A DNA stretch of 64,000 nucleotides from Flabesymbios commensalis (taxonomy: Eukaryota > Annelida > Polychaeta > Terebellida > Flabelligeridae). Below are positions 35,771 through 48,819 of the stretch, piece by piece (position 1 is the first letter of the stretch; the number at the start of each line of letters is the position of its first letter). The translations under genes were made by a program, and so were the position numbers. Where the stretch lies: contig OZ024912.1 in assembly GCA_964017125.1 (NCBI GenBank), positions 78,946,769 to 79,010,768 of the forward strand, in the 5' to 3' direction. Below the pieces are notes generated by a model. It did not search any database. It saw only the letters and a list, made by a program, of their open reading frames with translations, and was not told the DNA's origin.

Positions 35771-37140
35771 AATTTCTGGGTTCAAGCGGTAGAGGTGATA
35801 ATCTGATAATATCACAAGAGAAAGTCACTTGCGGGATGACACAATCATCATGTATTGAACCTTCACATAACAGGGTTGCCAACATCATGGTGGGCCTATA
35901 AGAGGTGATAATAATAGCCTTTGGCCACTAGGGCTATCTGTTTATCGTGCAATCCCAATGGGATACAATGAAAATGTGGCTACGTCAGACAGCTATCGCA
36001 GCCAACTGCATATTAGGCCTATATCCAGGGGGGGTGCTCAGGGTGCTCAAGCACCCCCTTAATTTCCAGAGTGGTAATTTTCCAACCAATAATTGTACAT
36101 ACAATTAATCCACCATTCTCCGAAATGTTGGTTCCAGCCCCCTCCACACCTAAATATATACCCCTTTCCATTTAAAGGTGTCTGGGATGCATCATTGGCG
36201 CCATTAACAGATTAAAGACTCAGATTAGACAATGAACTGGGCAAGTGATAGCCACATCGCCCCTATGTGGCGACAGAAGCAAAATCTTTCCAATGCAAAT
36301 CTTTAAAATTTGACCATTCAGAGCACCTAAAAATAGAAATTTGTTGCGAATGGTCTTCTTTTCCTGACCACCCTTTACTAGTGTGAGATTTTTCAAACAT
36401 TCATTATTTTTTTTGAAAAGAAACATAATAAAATATATCAACTTTGTGTTAGTCTTGGCCAATAATTGAAACGTTGATCGAGACTTGAAACAAAGTTATG
36501 GAAAATAAATATGCCAAGATTGATGATAATTATCCTAGAATACCTTGAAACAACGTTGTTCCAAAGTAGATATGCTAAGATTGATAGTAATTATCATAGA
36601 CTACCCTACCCTATGATAATTATAACACACCACAAGCACAATACACAGTAGGCTATGGGGATCGCTTAACACGGACAACGACTTAGAGTTGGGCGTCCTG
36701 CTCTCCCAAGCAATTGACGCTGCATAAAATAAAATAATAAGGACCACGGGATAAAGATTATTCCTCAATTACCATGAATCTTTCACCTGGGTGATGGCGA
36801 ATTAATTTATCAAGAGATATCATTTCTGAGACTCAGTCTTGACTGGGTCGCTTTTTCAATTTCCAAAATTTAATTGTTTTAAGGCCTATTTAAAATCGTC
36901 GAATTTTTGTTTTAGTACATTCTGTTCAACTTTTGTATATACGATATTTCTTAGAATAAAATAAAAAGTGACAATTTTTCTTTCTTTTTTAGCTTGGCCT
37001 AAGCCGAGCTGTTCAGATGAATCATAGAATATTTTAATGTTAGCAGCTCGGACATGCACACTGAAAAAAATAAGTTTGTGTGATGAGCAGTTTTCATATT
37101 ATCATCTCTGGTGTGTATCACAATTTTTGTATCACAAACT
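35771..37140. other. Spacer; one 62-bp tandem duplication
   Basis: CTTGAAACAA, TATGCCAAGATTGATGATAA and ATTATC recur 62 bp apart (36484 and 36545). Nothing else was recognised, and the short ORFs have no content. Confidence 0.4.
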
Positions 37141-37149
37141 CTCATACTT

Positions 37150-37308
37150 TATTAATATCTAACGCAATTTCCAGCTTCAAATGATGAAAAATATTTCTAT
37201 TTATGAAAAATGGACATATCCTAAATTTAATTATTCCATTAGCTGAGCATCTACCATAGAGATGTGCTTTGAAAACGTCGACTACGGGCCTAGCAGTACA
37301 AGGGTTAA
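37150..37308. mobile_element. piggyBac-type MITE right part
   Basis: It shares ACGCAATTTCCAGCTTC, GGACATATC and the end CTACGGGCCTAGCAGTACAA plus GGGTTAA with 5424-5608. The end CCCTTGTACTGC next to TTAA is the piggyBac signature. A left end was not found. Confidence 0.45.
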
Positions 37309-37940
37309 TTGCAATCGAATTCTTATTTCTTCTCGTTATGTAACATAAAATTTAAATACTTCAAAACACTTAACGTAAATCTAACGCTTAACGTGTGGAG
37401 ATGGTCGATCAAAAGGCAATATTTCTACATACTGAACAAAGAACAGAAAATAATATCTATAAACGTTGGTTCAATTCTGATGTGACAATTCAAATACGGC
37501 CAAATTTTAATGTTGGGACATTAGCCTACATTTCATCAAATATAGAGCTGTCTCATGATCATTTGATTTACTCAGTACCCGTACTTTTTAAAAGTACTTG
37601 TATTCGTACTTGGACTCAATACTTTTAAAAATGAAGGTACTTTCAACGAGTACTTACAAGTAAATTTACGAGTACCAGTAATCTTAAATTGATACAAAAT
37701 AATGTACAGACAAATCATGGATCATTATAGACCGGATATGGAAGATTCTTTTGAAGTAAATTAATTGATATTCTATCCGTTTAGCTATTATATTGAAAAT
37801 GATTTAATTGATATTTTGGTTTTTTTTAAACTTGTTCAATTACTCACATAAACTGATAAAACCCTTTTTACATTATCATACTGCTAGTAGCTTGTCTAGC
37901 GTTGTATATTTTCGAGTGGAGTTCGTGGGAGAATTAACTA
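37309..37940. other. Spacer with GTACTT/AAGTAC word cluster
   Basis: Between 37570 and 37680, eight GTACTT or AAGTAC words alternate (GTACTTTTTAAAAGTAC, GAGTACTTACAAG). Similar clusters are known in hAT-type MITEs of aquatic animals. No ends were identified. Confidence 0.35.
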
Positions 37941-37947
37941 GCAATTC

Positions 37948-38489
37948 TTAAAATATATCAATTTTGACGCGAAGCGTATTAAAATTGTTGTTTTAATAAA
38001 GGCTGTGCCGAAATGGTAACGACATAAATGGGTTTCCAACTCAAGTCGAGCTAATTGGATAATAAGTAGTGAATACTAATGAGCCTCTAAGCCAATAGGA
38101 ATGATTTCTGAAAACGAAATAATAGGCCAAAAAATGTCTATATTTGGCCACGCCCACTAGGGTTCACATGTAAATTTTTGAGGTGACATGCAAATTTTTC
38201 TAAGAAAGTCATGAATTTCGTTTTGCTCATTAACTTTGGCTAGCTGGCTCATGATCGGCTCTTAAAGAAGGCCTCTGATTGGTGCATCTTTCGAGGCCTG
38301 TCACGTGATAAAAGAGCCCAGAATTTGTGTATATAAGACACAGCCCCAACACATAACACTTTGTTAATTTTACAGGCGAGAGAAATTTTCGCTAATATAA
38401 TGACTTTCGACAGCGAAGTCGTTACCATTTCGGCACAGCCTTTATTAAAACAACAATTTTGAAATGCGCTTCGCGTCAAAATTGATATA
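37948..38489. mobile_element. Small non-autonomous relative of the DIRS element
   Basis: A 76-bp inverted repeat (37948-38023 with 38418-38494; it includes GGCTGTGCCGAAATGGTAAC) encloses about 390 bp. Most of this is an inverted copy of the terminal region of the large element (compare 43381-43743), including a TATA-like GTGTATATAAGACACAGC. It abuts the large element and points the opposite way. It could be an independent insertion or part of a rearranged end. Confidence 0.6.
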
Positions 38490-41400
38490 TTTTAATGAAA
38501 GGTGCTGTGCCTTAAATGGTAACGACATAAATGGGATTTGTTGCAACGTCGAAAGTACCCAAAAGATAGAATTAAAAAAATCCATAAGGAAAACATATAT
38601 ACATATGTTTCCTTGGATTCAGATATATGTCCATATGCCCTCCAAATTTATAGCAGCAGGATGTTTATCTTCTGATGAAAAGTTTTTTTTAATTTTTTTT
38701 TTATTAGGATCTGAACATCTCCTACCACTGCCCTCTGAACAGACATATGTTCAGAGACCGGAGCCCCCTGAGGAAGAGGGCGAATATAGTACCGAGACAT
38801 CGTCTTGATGCAAGACCAATCTGCTGCAGCCATGATGGTCGAAATAGGGACTGCTCTGGCTGCGGCTCAAGTGGCAGAAGCGGCTCTAGTTGAGCCTGTA
38901 TACCTGCTAAATCCAGCACCTTCGTCAACCATGACGTGCTGCGTGCTGTTTAGATGCTGGTCTCAGAGGAGGTACCGTAGTGCGTAGTAGCTGCGTGTTG
39001 CCTTTTCTCTCCCCCTCTGTTCTTCTGAGATACTCTTTAAGATTTTCGATGGGACATAGTTCCCGAGAGACTTGCTTAGAAATAACAATGTCTCGAGGCA
39101 AGTGTCCGGGACGGTCCTGCTTTGCCCCGAAGACCAAGCTAAACCTCCATGAATCATCAGACTTCAACAGATTCTTGTCGTCTACGTCTAGAAGGGACAG
39201 GTCACTAGCTCTGCGTGCTGATGCCAAAGCTAATAGCATTGCCAATCGCCATGTCAACTTTGCTCTTGTGAGATCCTCAGGATTTCCCCATGTCCGTAAC
39301 ATCACCAATACCGACGAAACGCTCCAAATTGGCTTCACCTTCCGTGCAGGTGGGCGTGCCAAGTAAACCGCCTTCATGAAACGACTAATCATCGGATGTT
39401 GACTCAGTGGAGTCTATGTTAAAGGGTCCACAATCATAGCAATAGCCGCTCTGTGAAGTCGAATAGTTGACCACGCCAGACTCTTCTTGTTGAAAAGGAA
39501 CCACAGATAATTCACAAACTGTCCTACAGTTGGAGTAGTTCTTGATAAAGCGTGTCCCCCGCACCATTCTGATCATGTCCGCCAAGCGCAGGTGTATTGC
39601 TCCAGGATCCACAGATGAACTCCGCCAAGGTGTGATCAGTCCCCTGGCTTTGGAAGGTGTTCCGCAGATAAGCCATACTGTCAGCTTGAGCTTCTGCAAA
39701 GATGGCAGGTTCCTGCCTGTGGTCAGGTCTCTCACCGTACTCTGATGCGGAGGAAGGCGTAGAGGCGCCAGAACTGACATCTGCAGGAGTTCTGGTAACC
39801 AAGCTGCCCTGGACCAAAAGGGGGTGACTAGAATCAATGTCCCCTTGCACTCTTTCATCCTGGCCAGTATCAGGGATGGTCTGTGGAGGCGGGAAAGCAT
39901 ACATCAGGTTGAACGCCCAGGTCTGGTTCAGAGCGTTCGTCCCAGCGGAGAGCTTGTCTCTTCTGTCCAGTGAAAAGTAGGTCTCCACTTGAGCTGATCT
40001 GTTTGAAGCGAAGAGATCGATCTGTGGATGACCGAACCGTCTGAACATCCGTCTCGTCACTATCGGATTGATGAACCATTCGCTGGTCTCCTTCCCTCGG
40101 GATAGGGCGTCCGCTCCGAGATTCGCAATCCCTGGGAGATAGGCAGGAGTCAGAACCACTCCATGGTTTTTGCAAAACAACAAGATCTCCATCGTCAACT
40201 TGTTTAAATGCGTCGAACGTGTTCCGCCTTCCTTGGAAAGGTGGGCTGTAGCAGTGATGTTGTCCAAATGGACCGTCACTCTCCTGTTCCTCAGATGACG
40301 TCTGAAGCTCTTGACTCCCCTGAACACCGCCAACAGTTCCAAATGGTTGATGTGGAGGTCCCTCTCCGCCGTAGACCATCTGCCGCTGGCCGACCTGTCG
40401 TCCAGAGTCGCTCCCCACCCTGAATTGGAAGCATCTGTAGTCATTGACGGCTGCGGAGTGTAAGACCTCAGGTCCATCCCGTCTGTCGGAGGGCGTGTCC
40501 ACCATCTGATTGAAAGCCTGGATTCGTTGTCCAGAATCAGCTCGCCGGATCTCAAGGCCTGTATCACCGCCATATGAAGGGGTCGCAGTAGTAACCTCCC
40601 GAGCTGTACTGCCCGTCGAGCAAAGACGGCCTTGCCTAGGAATTTCTGAGCAAGAGCCAGAGAAGGATTTGATAGAAGGGTGCGTCCTAGCCGCTTGAAA
40701 TCGTCCAGTTTTTCGTGAGGCAGGAAAACTCGTAACTCCTTCGAGTTCCATAGCAGACCGAGGTAGCCTACTCGAGCAATTGTCTGGGTTCCAGATGACA
40801 TTTCTTGGGATTTCTCTGGAATCCGGCTCTCCTCAGAATGTCCAAGACGAATGCTGTGTGACGAGTGAGTTCTGCCTTGTTGCGACCTAAGACTAGAAGT
40901 AAGACGTGTGAAGGTCCGTGGCGCTGAGCTGAGACCAAAAGGAAGACGTCTGAACTGGAACTTGTTTCCTCTCCACCAGAAACGAAGGAACCGTCGATGT
41001 TCTGACGCGATAGGGACGTGCAGATAGGCGTCCTTCAAGTCGATCGTCGCCGCCCAGTCTCCCCCTGCGCAGAGTCTGTGAGACGTCCTTCAAAGATGCC
41101 ATTCGGAATGTCTTCATTTTGATGTATAGATTCAGGCCGCTCAAATTGATAACCGGCCTGAGTCCCCCATCTTTCTTGCTCACCAGGAACAGGTTTGAGT
41201 AAAAGCCCTTGTGAGAGTCCTTGACCTTCTCTATGGCTCCTTTCCTCAGTAGGGAGTCCACTTCCTTCTGTAGGACCACTTGCTTTTCCCTGCTCATGGG
41301 AAGAACTGGTGGAGGATCTGGAGAGGATACCAGAGGCCTCGACTCGAACTCGAGTTTGTGTCCCCTGACTGCTTCCCTGACAAAGGCATCCCTGGCGAAT

Positions 41401-42742
41401 GTGTCCCACCAATGCCTGCTGGTCTCCAAACGGCCCAAGAAGTCAAGATCGCCTGGAGAAAGAGGGTCGTGTACCCCGTCCGCCTCTGCTGCCTCTGGCC
41501 CCTCGGTTGCCGTGGCCACCGCGGCTGGACGTCCGAAAGGGCTGCTGACCATGACGAGAGCTTTGCGTCTGCTGTTGACCCTGGCCAGGATGTGGTCTTC
41601 TGACTGGAAAACGGCTGCGTTCCCTTCTAGCCGGTCTGGCTGATCTGGAGTTACTCCTGAGGGCTGCAATCAAAAGGTCTTGTTGCCTCCTTGAGCTGCT
41701 GGCCTGAATCGCTGGTTGCAGGGAATTGGCTAGAAGGGAGTCGAACCACAGAGGAGTCGCCCTAATCTGTTGAGCCAAGACCTGGTCATTTGTAGTTGAA
41801 GCCAAAGCCGCTCGTCTCTGGTTGGCTATGTCATTGAACTTGGAAGCTATGATACGCAGAGCATGACCCAGAGGGTGGGTGGATGCCTGAGTGACTTCTC
41901 TATGAGCTTGAAGCAGTCTGTCCTTCACTGGTCCCTCTTCCAGTTCATTGGTTGCAGATATAAGGTGATTTGCCGCACCCTCCAAATCATCCAGGCTTGT
42001 AGTTAAGGCATGGGCAATGACGCCCATGTCTCTCTGCCTTCGTCTGAGTAAGCCATCCGCCGCCTGGAACCTCGAGGACGTAGGGATCTCCATCGGTGCC
42101 TCCGAGTCAATGAAAGGCTTAGCCGCAGGATCACTAGCATAGATCTTCTCTACAATGTCTGATTTGATCTGAGCGTCCATTGTCCGTCCGCCTCTCACTT
42201 GTCGCCACAATGACAGTTGTCTGCTAGACGGTGTAACCATCACCTTCTGTCGTGGTAGTGCCGAACCTAGACCGGTCAAACTGTACCCGTCTAGGCCCTC
42301 AATCCCCTGGAAAGGGTTATATTCTTCCTCAGCGGTCGTCTGGTCCGCTCCATCGTCTATAGGGTCGTCCTCCCTCCAATGAACGTCTGCCTGAATGTCT
42401 TCATCCTCCAGGACGTGTGCCCTGACAGCCACCGGTTGCCCCACTGGAAGGGAATCCCCTCCAGTGTGCAAAGCTGAAGGAGCAATAGCATGCCCTTCAG
42501 CAAACAGTATAGGATTTGTTATGTTGGCATCCCGAGGGACGCCTACCGGAGGACTCTGAGCCCCATGGGACCCAGATCCAAGAGCCGTAACGTGGTTAGG
42601 CTCAGGCAGCAGTGCCATCATCTCTCTCATAGAATCTTTCATCAGAGCCTTCATTTCTCTCCTCATCTCGTCTCTCCAGTCCTCAGGAGGAGTAGAAGAG
42701 GGTGTCGGCATGGCGACCCTGAACTGCGGATGCAGTTGACTC

Positions 42743-42778
<36 letters not shown>

Positions 42779-43761
42779 ACAAGCATGCTAACCACCCTCA
42801 CAGGAGTGGGAGGAAGAGGCAAAATCGGTCCTTTCTCAAGCATAGTTGAATCTAAGACAGCACCCTCCAGTTGAGTCAGATCGTCTGGACGCAGCACAGT
42901 GGTCTGAGCACCCATAGATGACCCATGGCACTGAGGTAAAGCATTCTGGGCACCCATAGGTGTCCCAGCGCGCTTGAGATCACTAAGAGTGATCGTGGCA
43001 GCTGGCTTCTTCTTCTTCTCCTTCTTTTCCTTCTTCTCCTTCTTCTCCATCTTCTCCTTTTCCTTCTTCTCCTTTTCCGTCTCCTCCATCTTCTTCCTGT
43101 CCCCCTGAGAGATAGGGGTCCAGGATTGAACCCGAGCAGCAGCACAGGGAATCTGTACTACCACAGAGGGTATCCTGGGAGCCGAAGGAGCAGTAGGGGC
43201 TCCTGTAGGAGATCTCTCAGTAGAACGGCTCCTCATCTCTTCTATGCGTTTGCTGCTCATAATCAAGCTTAGTATAATCAAGCTTAGTAGAAACAGTGTT
43301 TGTAAAACAGTAGGATTTGTTAAAATCGAACAGCAAGATATCTTTTCTAGAAAGAGAATAAAAATTTCTCGAGCTTGAAATTGACAAAGTGTTATGTGTT
43401 GGGGCTGTGTCTTATATACACAAATTCTGGGCTCTTTCATCACGTGACAGGCCTCGAAAGATGCACCAATCAGAGGCCTTCTTTAAGAGCCAATCATGAG
43501 CCAGCTAGCCAAAGTTAATGAGCAAAACGAAATTCATGACTTTCTTGGAAAAAGTTGCATGTCACCTCAAAAATTTGCATGTGAACCCTAGTGGGCGTGG
43601 CCAAATATAGACATTTTTTGGCCTGTTATTTCGTTTTCAGAAATCATTCCTATTGGCTTAGAGGCTCATTGGTATTCACTACTTATTATCCAATAAGCTC
43701 GACTTGAGTTGGAAACCCATTTATGTCGTTACCATTGAAGGCACAGCACCTTTCATTAAAA
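38490..43761 (-). mobile_element. DIRS-type tyrosine-recombinase retroelement (fossil)
   Basis: The ends are inverted: TTTTAATGAAAGGTGCTGTG at the left and its complement at the right, continuing through ATGGTAACGACATAAATGGG. Parts on the minus strand, in order: promoter region with GTGTATATAAGACACAG (near 43415); gag-like protein (about 43.26-41.44 kb) with a Lys-Glu block, a poly-Gln run and an Arg-Gly-rich end; reverse transcriptase (DGGLRPVINLSGLN, KDAYLHVPI, RLPFGLSSAPRTFT) and RNase H (TDASNSGWGATL, LGADALSRG), about 41.67-39.52 kb; and tyrosine recombinase pieces (ALASARRASDLSLLDV near 39.25 kb, AAADWS near 38.83 kb). DIRS elements move through a circular intermediate and make no target duplication. 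Long open stretches remain, so it is moderately young, but it is broken, with a handful of breaks. Confidence 0.85.
43381..43761 (-). promoter_or_regulatory. Terminal and promoter region of the DIRS element
   Basis: The segment between the inverted end and the gag-like frame is repeated in inverted orientation at 38000-38372. On the minus strand it carries TGTATATAAGACACAGCCCC about 150 bp before the gag-like frame, the best core promoter candidate of the element. Confidence 0.55.
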
Positions 43762-43799
43762 CAACAGAATGTACAATACGGTGGGCCAAATAATCATTG

Positions 43800-44110
43800 A
43801 AGTTGAAAAGACTAGCTGGAATAATAACAGCCAGCACAACACCTAGCTTGTCACCAAGTTTGTACAATTTTGGCCCAGCTGCGTAGAAAATTGAGCTGGC
43901 ATTGTACCAAAACAGGACAAAATATAGAATGTCTGCTGAGACTCAACCGGTCTGGAGTGAGACCCATTAAGACACCGAGCGCTCCAACAATGCTGTACCA
44001 ATGTTGTGTCAGTGCCAACAAACACAACCGCAACACTGCGATGTCGTGCTTACAGTGACATTACTATGCCGGGCCAATGTCCAATTGAAAAAGCTTTATC
44101 CAGCATTGTA
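43800..44110. repeat. Diverged CAGCAAACAC/GTACCAA hairpin words
   Basis: CAGCATTGTACCAA, GCTGGCATTGTACCAA, CAATGCTGTACCAATGTTG and CCAACAAACACAACCGC suggest several overlapping, decayed hairpin elements. No clean end pair was found. Confidence 0.45.
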
Positions 44111-44329
44111 CCAAGAAGTGAATAGGGTTAACATTTGATATTACAGTACTGTTCAAACATAGATGACCACAGTAATTAGAATCAGACGGGTCACTTCTTC
44201 ACCCTTTCACCGCGGGACACTACTATAGACGTCAGGTGTCTAGCCAAATAATCAACCTTACAAATGCACAGTATATAAGGCCTACAGTGTCAGGTCACCA
44301 GTAAGTCAAAAAAATACAATTTCTGACTC

Positions 44330-44687
44330 TGATAGTATGTTGTATGTTTGATTACAATGCGATGCATCTGGCTACTTTGAAAGTGATGTGCTTAGTCACA
44401 ATGTGATGTGTCTGGTAACCATATGGTTTGTCTAGTGACAATGTAATGAATCTGATGGCTATGTTATGTGTCTGGTGACCATCTGATTTCTCAGGGGACA
44501 ATGTACGTAGGCCTAATGTGTCTGGTGGCTATTTGCCTGGTCAAAATGATATGCCTCGGGAAACTATTTTGTGTTTGGTGATGTCTTTGGCAACAATGTA
44601 ATTCGTCTGAAGACAATTCGTCTGGTGACTATTTGATGTGCCTGATAACTTTGTATTTGGTCTCGATGCGATGTCTCTTGTGACAAT
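44330..44687 (+). repeat. GTCTGGTGACAATGTGATGT minisatellite, left half
   Basis: About fourteen degenerate units of 21-27 bp with the words GTCTGGTGAC, CAATGTGATG and CTATTTG. The array stops abruptly at the TA preceding the long-inverted-repeat element and resumes in the same orientation at 48820-49060. Confidence 0.75.
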
Positions 44688-45599
44688 TAGTGCAAGAGCA
44701 TTAGGGTTGAACCTGGAATAAAATTGCAGAAAGCTGATTTTTTCAGGAATGATACATGGACATCTCCCCAGACGAATTCCGAAGATGCCCCAAAAATCCC
44801 CCTTGTGCATTTTTTTTAATTCAAGATGGCCGCCACCATGTAACGCCATTTTCGAAAAAAACAGGGGTGTACCATAATTCCTCACTTTTGCAGTTCGAAA
44901 AAATATCTAGGTGTCTCTACTTATGTTTGAGGATACAAAGAGTTCATCCAGATGATCTGAAATGATATCAGTACTTTTCTCAATACCAAAAATCCAAGAT
45001 GGCCGCCATATTGATATACTGAGTATGTTGAGCGATCTCTTAATTAAAAAAACGAAAATATGAGGTAACTATCTCGTTGTTGAGCCTAAAATGTATTTTT
45101 TGTCTAAACCCATGGAGTCTAGCACTTATTTAGATCACCAATATTTTATTATATTGAATTTATCAACATAAATCCCACATACCGGTAGTTTAATGTTATG
45201 TAACACCATATAACGTCATTTTTCCCCCAAAAAACAGGAATATACCACAATTCCTCACTTTTGCAGTTAAAAAAAAATATTTTGGTGCCTCTACACGAAA
45301 AGCTCATCAACAGGATCAGAAATGATATCATTCCCTTTCTTATCTCCACAAATCCAAGATGGCGACCATTATGTGAAGGGTCCCCCCCTCAGAAAATCAC
45401 GTACATGCCATAATCATCATGTTGTTGAAACTTTTTTTTCAGGGCCATGGAATCTAGAATATATTTCCATCACCAATTTTTTAAATAGAATGTGCTTATC
45501 AACACAAAATCCAACATGGCTGCCATATTGGTTATCTCTTTTAGCGCAGATGCCACGATTAAGCGATGTCCAACTGCTTTTTCATATGGGAATATAGAT

Positions 45600-47330
45600 A
45601 TAGATTGATCAAATTTACAAAATATCATATGTCAGAATCATTGATTAAAAATTCTAACATCTCTCATCTTTAAATATAAGTGTATTTTTCATTCATTTGA
45701 AGCTTGAGATAGCGTAAGAAATTCCAGTTTCAAACACAGCGACTAATTCCAATGTAGGTATTTTATATAGTAGGCCTATATAAAATGTTTTTCGATTTTG
45801 GTTAGGTATTAGTTGTGAATATTATTGTGAATGTACATAATAACAGAGCTAAGTACAATATTACACCAGATTGAACACGTTTAACGTCAGGATATGATAG
45901 TTTTATGTCAGGATATATGAATATGATATCAGGATATGACACTTTAATAGCATGATATGTAATATAATGTCCAAACATTGGTGTTTAATATAGCAAAATC
46001 ACGTTATGATGGCTCAATACAGCTTTATAAAGGCAGTATATAGTGGCTAATCACCACGTTGCTCTATTAAAATGAAAAGATATACATCATATTATCACAA
46101 AATGCATTACAATTTCGTGATATATCATTTTAACATCACTATGACATTTTATTGTCAGGATATGACATTTAAATATTAGGATATGGTACTTGAATATCAT
46201 GATGTGACTTTATACATTGATGAAATGACACATTGAGGTCACAATATAGCATTGTAATGTGATGGTGTGTCATTATAATGACAAACATGCTATTTAATAT
46301 CGAATATTGTATAATAAACAGTTCGAAGTCAGGATCTGGCATATTTATGCCAGGATATTGGATTGTAATTTATCAGAATATGACACTTTAACGTCATGAT
46401 ATTATAATGTCCAAATTTTGTCCTTTTATATCACACAATAAGATTTGAATGTCAAGATATTCAATTTTTTATGATAGGATATGACATTATCAAATCAAGA
46501 TATGGCGGGCTTGGCGGCATTCTAATGTGACATTATAAGGACTGAATATGACACTACAATATTTTAATGTGACCATAGAATGTCAGGCTTTGTCACTTTA
46601 ATGTCAGGATATTATATTGTAATGTCAAGGTATAACATTTCAATAACATTATATTGACAGACACACGTTACCATATGGTAATACAGAATCGACATAGAAC
46701 ATTGCAATATCAGGCTGGCACATGTCAGTTCAACATATATATCGCAATATAATTCAGTAAGTGAACCGCCAACAACAAAAACACTTCGGAAGATTCAATA
46801 AAATGGAAAGTAATAAGATAGCCACATGCTCTTTAAACAGCATGTGGCCTTGCCCTCTTTTACTTTCATTTCCTCTTACACTAAAATGTCATATTGTGAT
46901 GGTAATATGCTATATCATGATATTCAATATCGTGACAATACACTAAAAGATCCTGTCACTTTAATACCATACCGTGATGCTCAACCACCATATCCTGCAT
47001 TTATAAAGCTGTATCCAGACATCATAACGTCATTTTACTATAATAAAGAGCAATATTTGGACATTACAAAACCATATCATGACGTTAATGTTTCTTGTCC
47101 TCATATTATCGTGACATAAAGAGATCATATCCTGACGATAAACTGTGACATCAATTAATTTAATGTCATATTCCGATATTCTGATGTAAAATCATCTCAT
47201 TACAACACCATACAATGCCATAACTTCATTACGAAATATATATATCCTAATATTCAAAATGTAATATCTTGATATTTAAATGATATATTTCATGATATTA
47301 AACATATTGACATTCGCAGATCAAGGACAA
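45600..47330. repeat. Central region of ATATGACATTTTAATGTCAGG words
   Basis: Degenerate 20-30-bp words (ATGTCAGGATATGACA, TATCATGATATG) fill the segment. TCAGGATATGAC dominates before about 46650 and its complement, ATATCCTGAC or CATATTGTGATGG, after about 46870, which makes a loose inverted structure. Confidence 0.6.
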
Positions 47331-47460
47331 AAGTAAGTATTTAAAAGAGCATTGTTACAGGACGATTATCAAAGATGTCATGTACATGTAACGTGTGAGG
47401 CGCAAGTCCTTATCTTGTAATTGATTTTTGCTAGAAAGCCTCCCTTCAACGTCACCTACT

Positions 47461-47575
47461 GCCCCAGCCAACACGGGGCATTAATCCAATTCTGTTTAAT
47501 TTTTGTGCCAGCGTCGAAGACGGTCAGCCCATATTAAAACAGCATTGGATGAATGCCTCGTGTTTAAACTCCATT
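47461..47575. mobile_element. CAGCAAACAC-family hairpin copy
   Basis: It starts CCCCAGCCAACACGGGGCAT and ends AATGCCTCGTGTTT, with GCCAGCGTCGAAGACGG in the centre. The right end is incomplete. It is nested inside the long-inverted-repeat element. Confidence 0.55.
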
Positions 47576-48819
47576 ATGATACAGAGCATATTTTGCTGTA
47601 CAGGGGGGTGTGGAATCTACAGTCTGGGAACGGATTTTATATCATGGTCGTTTGTAACCAACGCAAACTGAAAGAGCAGTCGCCCCAGAAAGAGTTCTAA
47701 AAAGAGTGAGTTGCGGGTGCAGAGTGGCTTGTTCAAAGGGGGGGGGGGATCTCACAAATCTAGACTATATTGTACAACGATGTGCTCTTTTTGTATTGGC
47801 CAAACATGTAGAAACTGTGACAGCTCGGATGATTGAAACGCAATAATTTCATTATTTACCTGAGATTAATTTGTTAACTTGACAAATCTCAATCTACATT
47901 TCTAGTGGGAAAGCAGTTCGAAAACACTCCAAAGCGTCACCCACCATGGTAGAATTAACTATAACTACCATGTGGGATTCATGTCGATAAACACAATATA
48001 ATAAAATATGGTCATCTAAATAAGTTCCAGACTCCATGGGTTCGGCTAAAAAATACATTTTTGTTTCAACAACGAGATAGTTATCGCATATTGTCGGGGT
48101 TTTTTTAAGAGATCGCTTAACAAAATATTATGGCGGCCATCTTGAATTTGTGGTATTAAGAAAAGTACTGATATTATTTCTGATCATCTGGATAACCTCC
48201 TTGTACTTTAAAACATAGGTAGAGACACGAAAATCATTGTTTTAACTTCAAAAGTGGGGGATTGGGGTATAACCTTTTTTTTTAAATGGCGTTACCTGGT
48301 GTTATTTTTAATTAACTACTATGTGGGATTTATGTTGATAAATTCAATATAATAAAATAATGGTGATCTAAATAAGTGTTATATTCCATGGGTTTGGCCA
48401 AAAAATACATTTTAGGTTCAACAACGAGATAGATATCTCATATTTTCGTGTGTTTTTAGGAGATCGCTTAACATAATCAGAGCAATATGGCGGCCATCTT
48501 GGATTTTTGGTATTGAGAAAAGTACTGATATCTTTCCTGATCATCTGTATCAACTCTTTGTGCCTTAAAACATAAGTAGAGACACAAAAATATTTTTTTC
48601 CCAACTACAAAGGTGAAGAATTAGGGTATACTCCTGTTTCTCGAAAATGGCGTTACATGGTGGCGGCCATCTTGAATTGAAAAAAATGCACAAGGGGGAT
48701 TTTTGGGGCATCTTCGGAATTCGTCTGGTGAGATGTCCATGTATCATTCCTGAAAAAATCAGCTTTCTGCAATTTTATTCCAGGTTCCTGTGTTTTTTTC
48801 ACTAATGCTCTTGCACTAA

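Larger units (their letters stand above)
44690..48816. mobile_element. 4.1-kb non-autonomous element with long inverted repeats
   Basis: The ends are AGTGCAAGAGCATTAG and its complement CTAATGCTCTTGCAC, each next to TA (44688-44689 and 48817-48818), so a TA target duplication is likely. The arms (about 44690-45560 and 47950-48816) pair over several hundred bases and are each built of about two tandem units of 350-400 bp carrying CAAGATGGCCGCCA, CAACAACGAGATAG-type and CAATATAATAAAATA-type words. The centre (45600-47940) is itself made of TGTCAGGATATGACA words that switch to the complementary strand at about 46.8 kb. No transposase frame was found. It has split an older minisatellite. Confidence 0.75.

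Noticed and set aside
41221-41643. Plus-strand open frames over the DIRS region, also at 38980, 40208 and 42490
   Set aside because: Antisense shadows of GC-rich coding sequence on the minus strand; none shows a domain.
44690-48816. Polinton or other large virus-like element, because of its long inverted repeats
   Set aside because: The interior is only degenerate short words; no polymerase, integrase or capsid-like frame can be read, and 4.1 kb is far too short.
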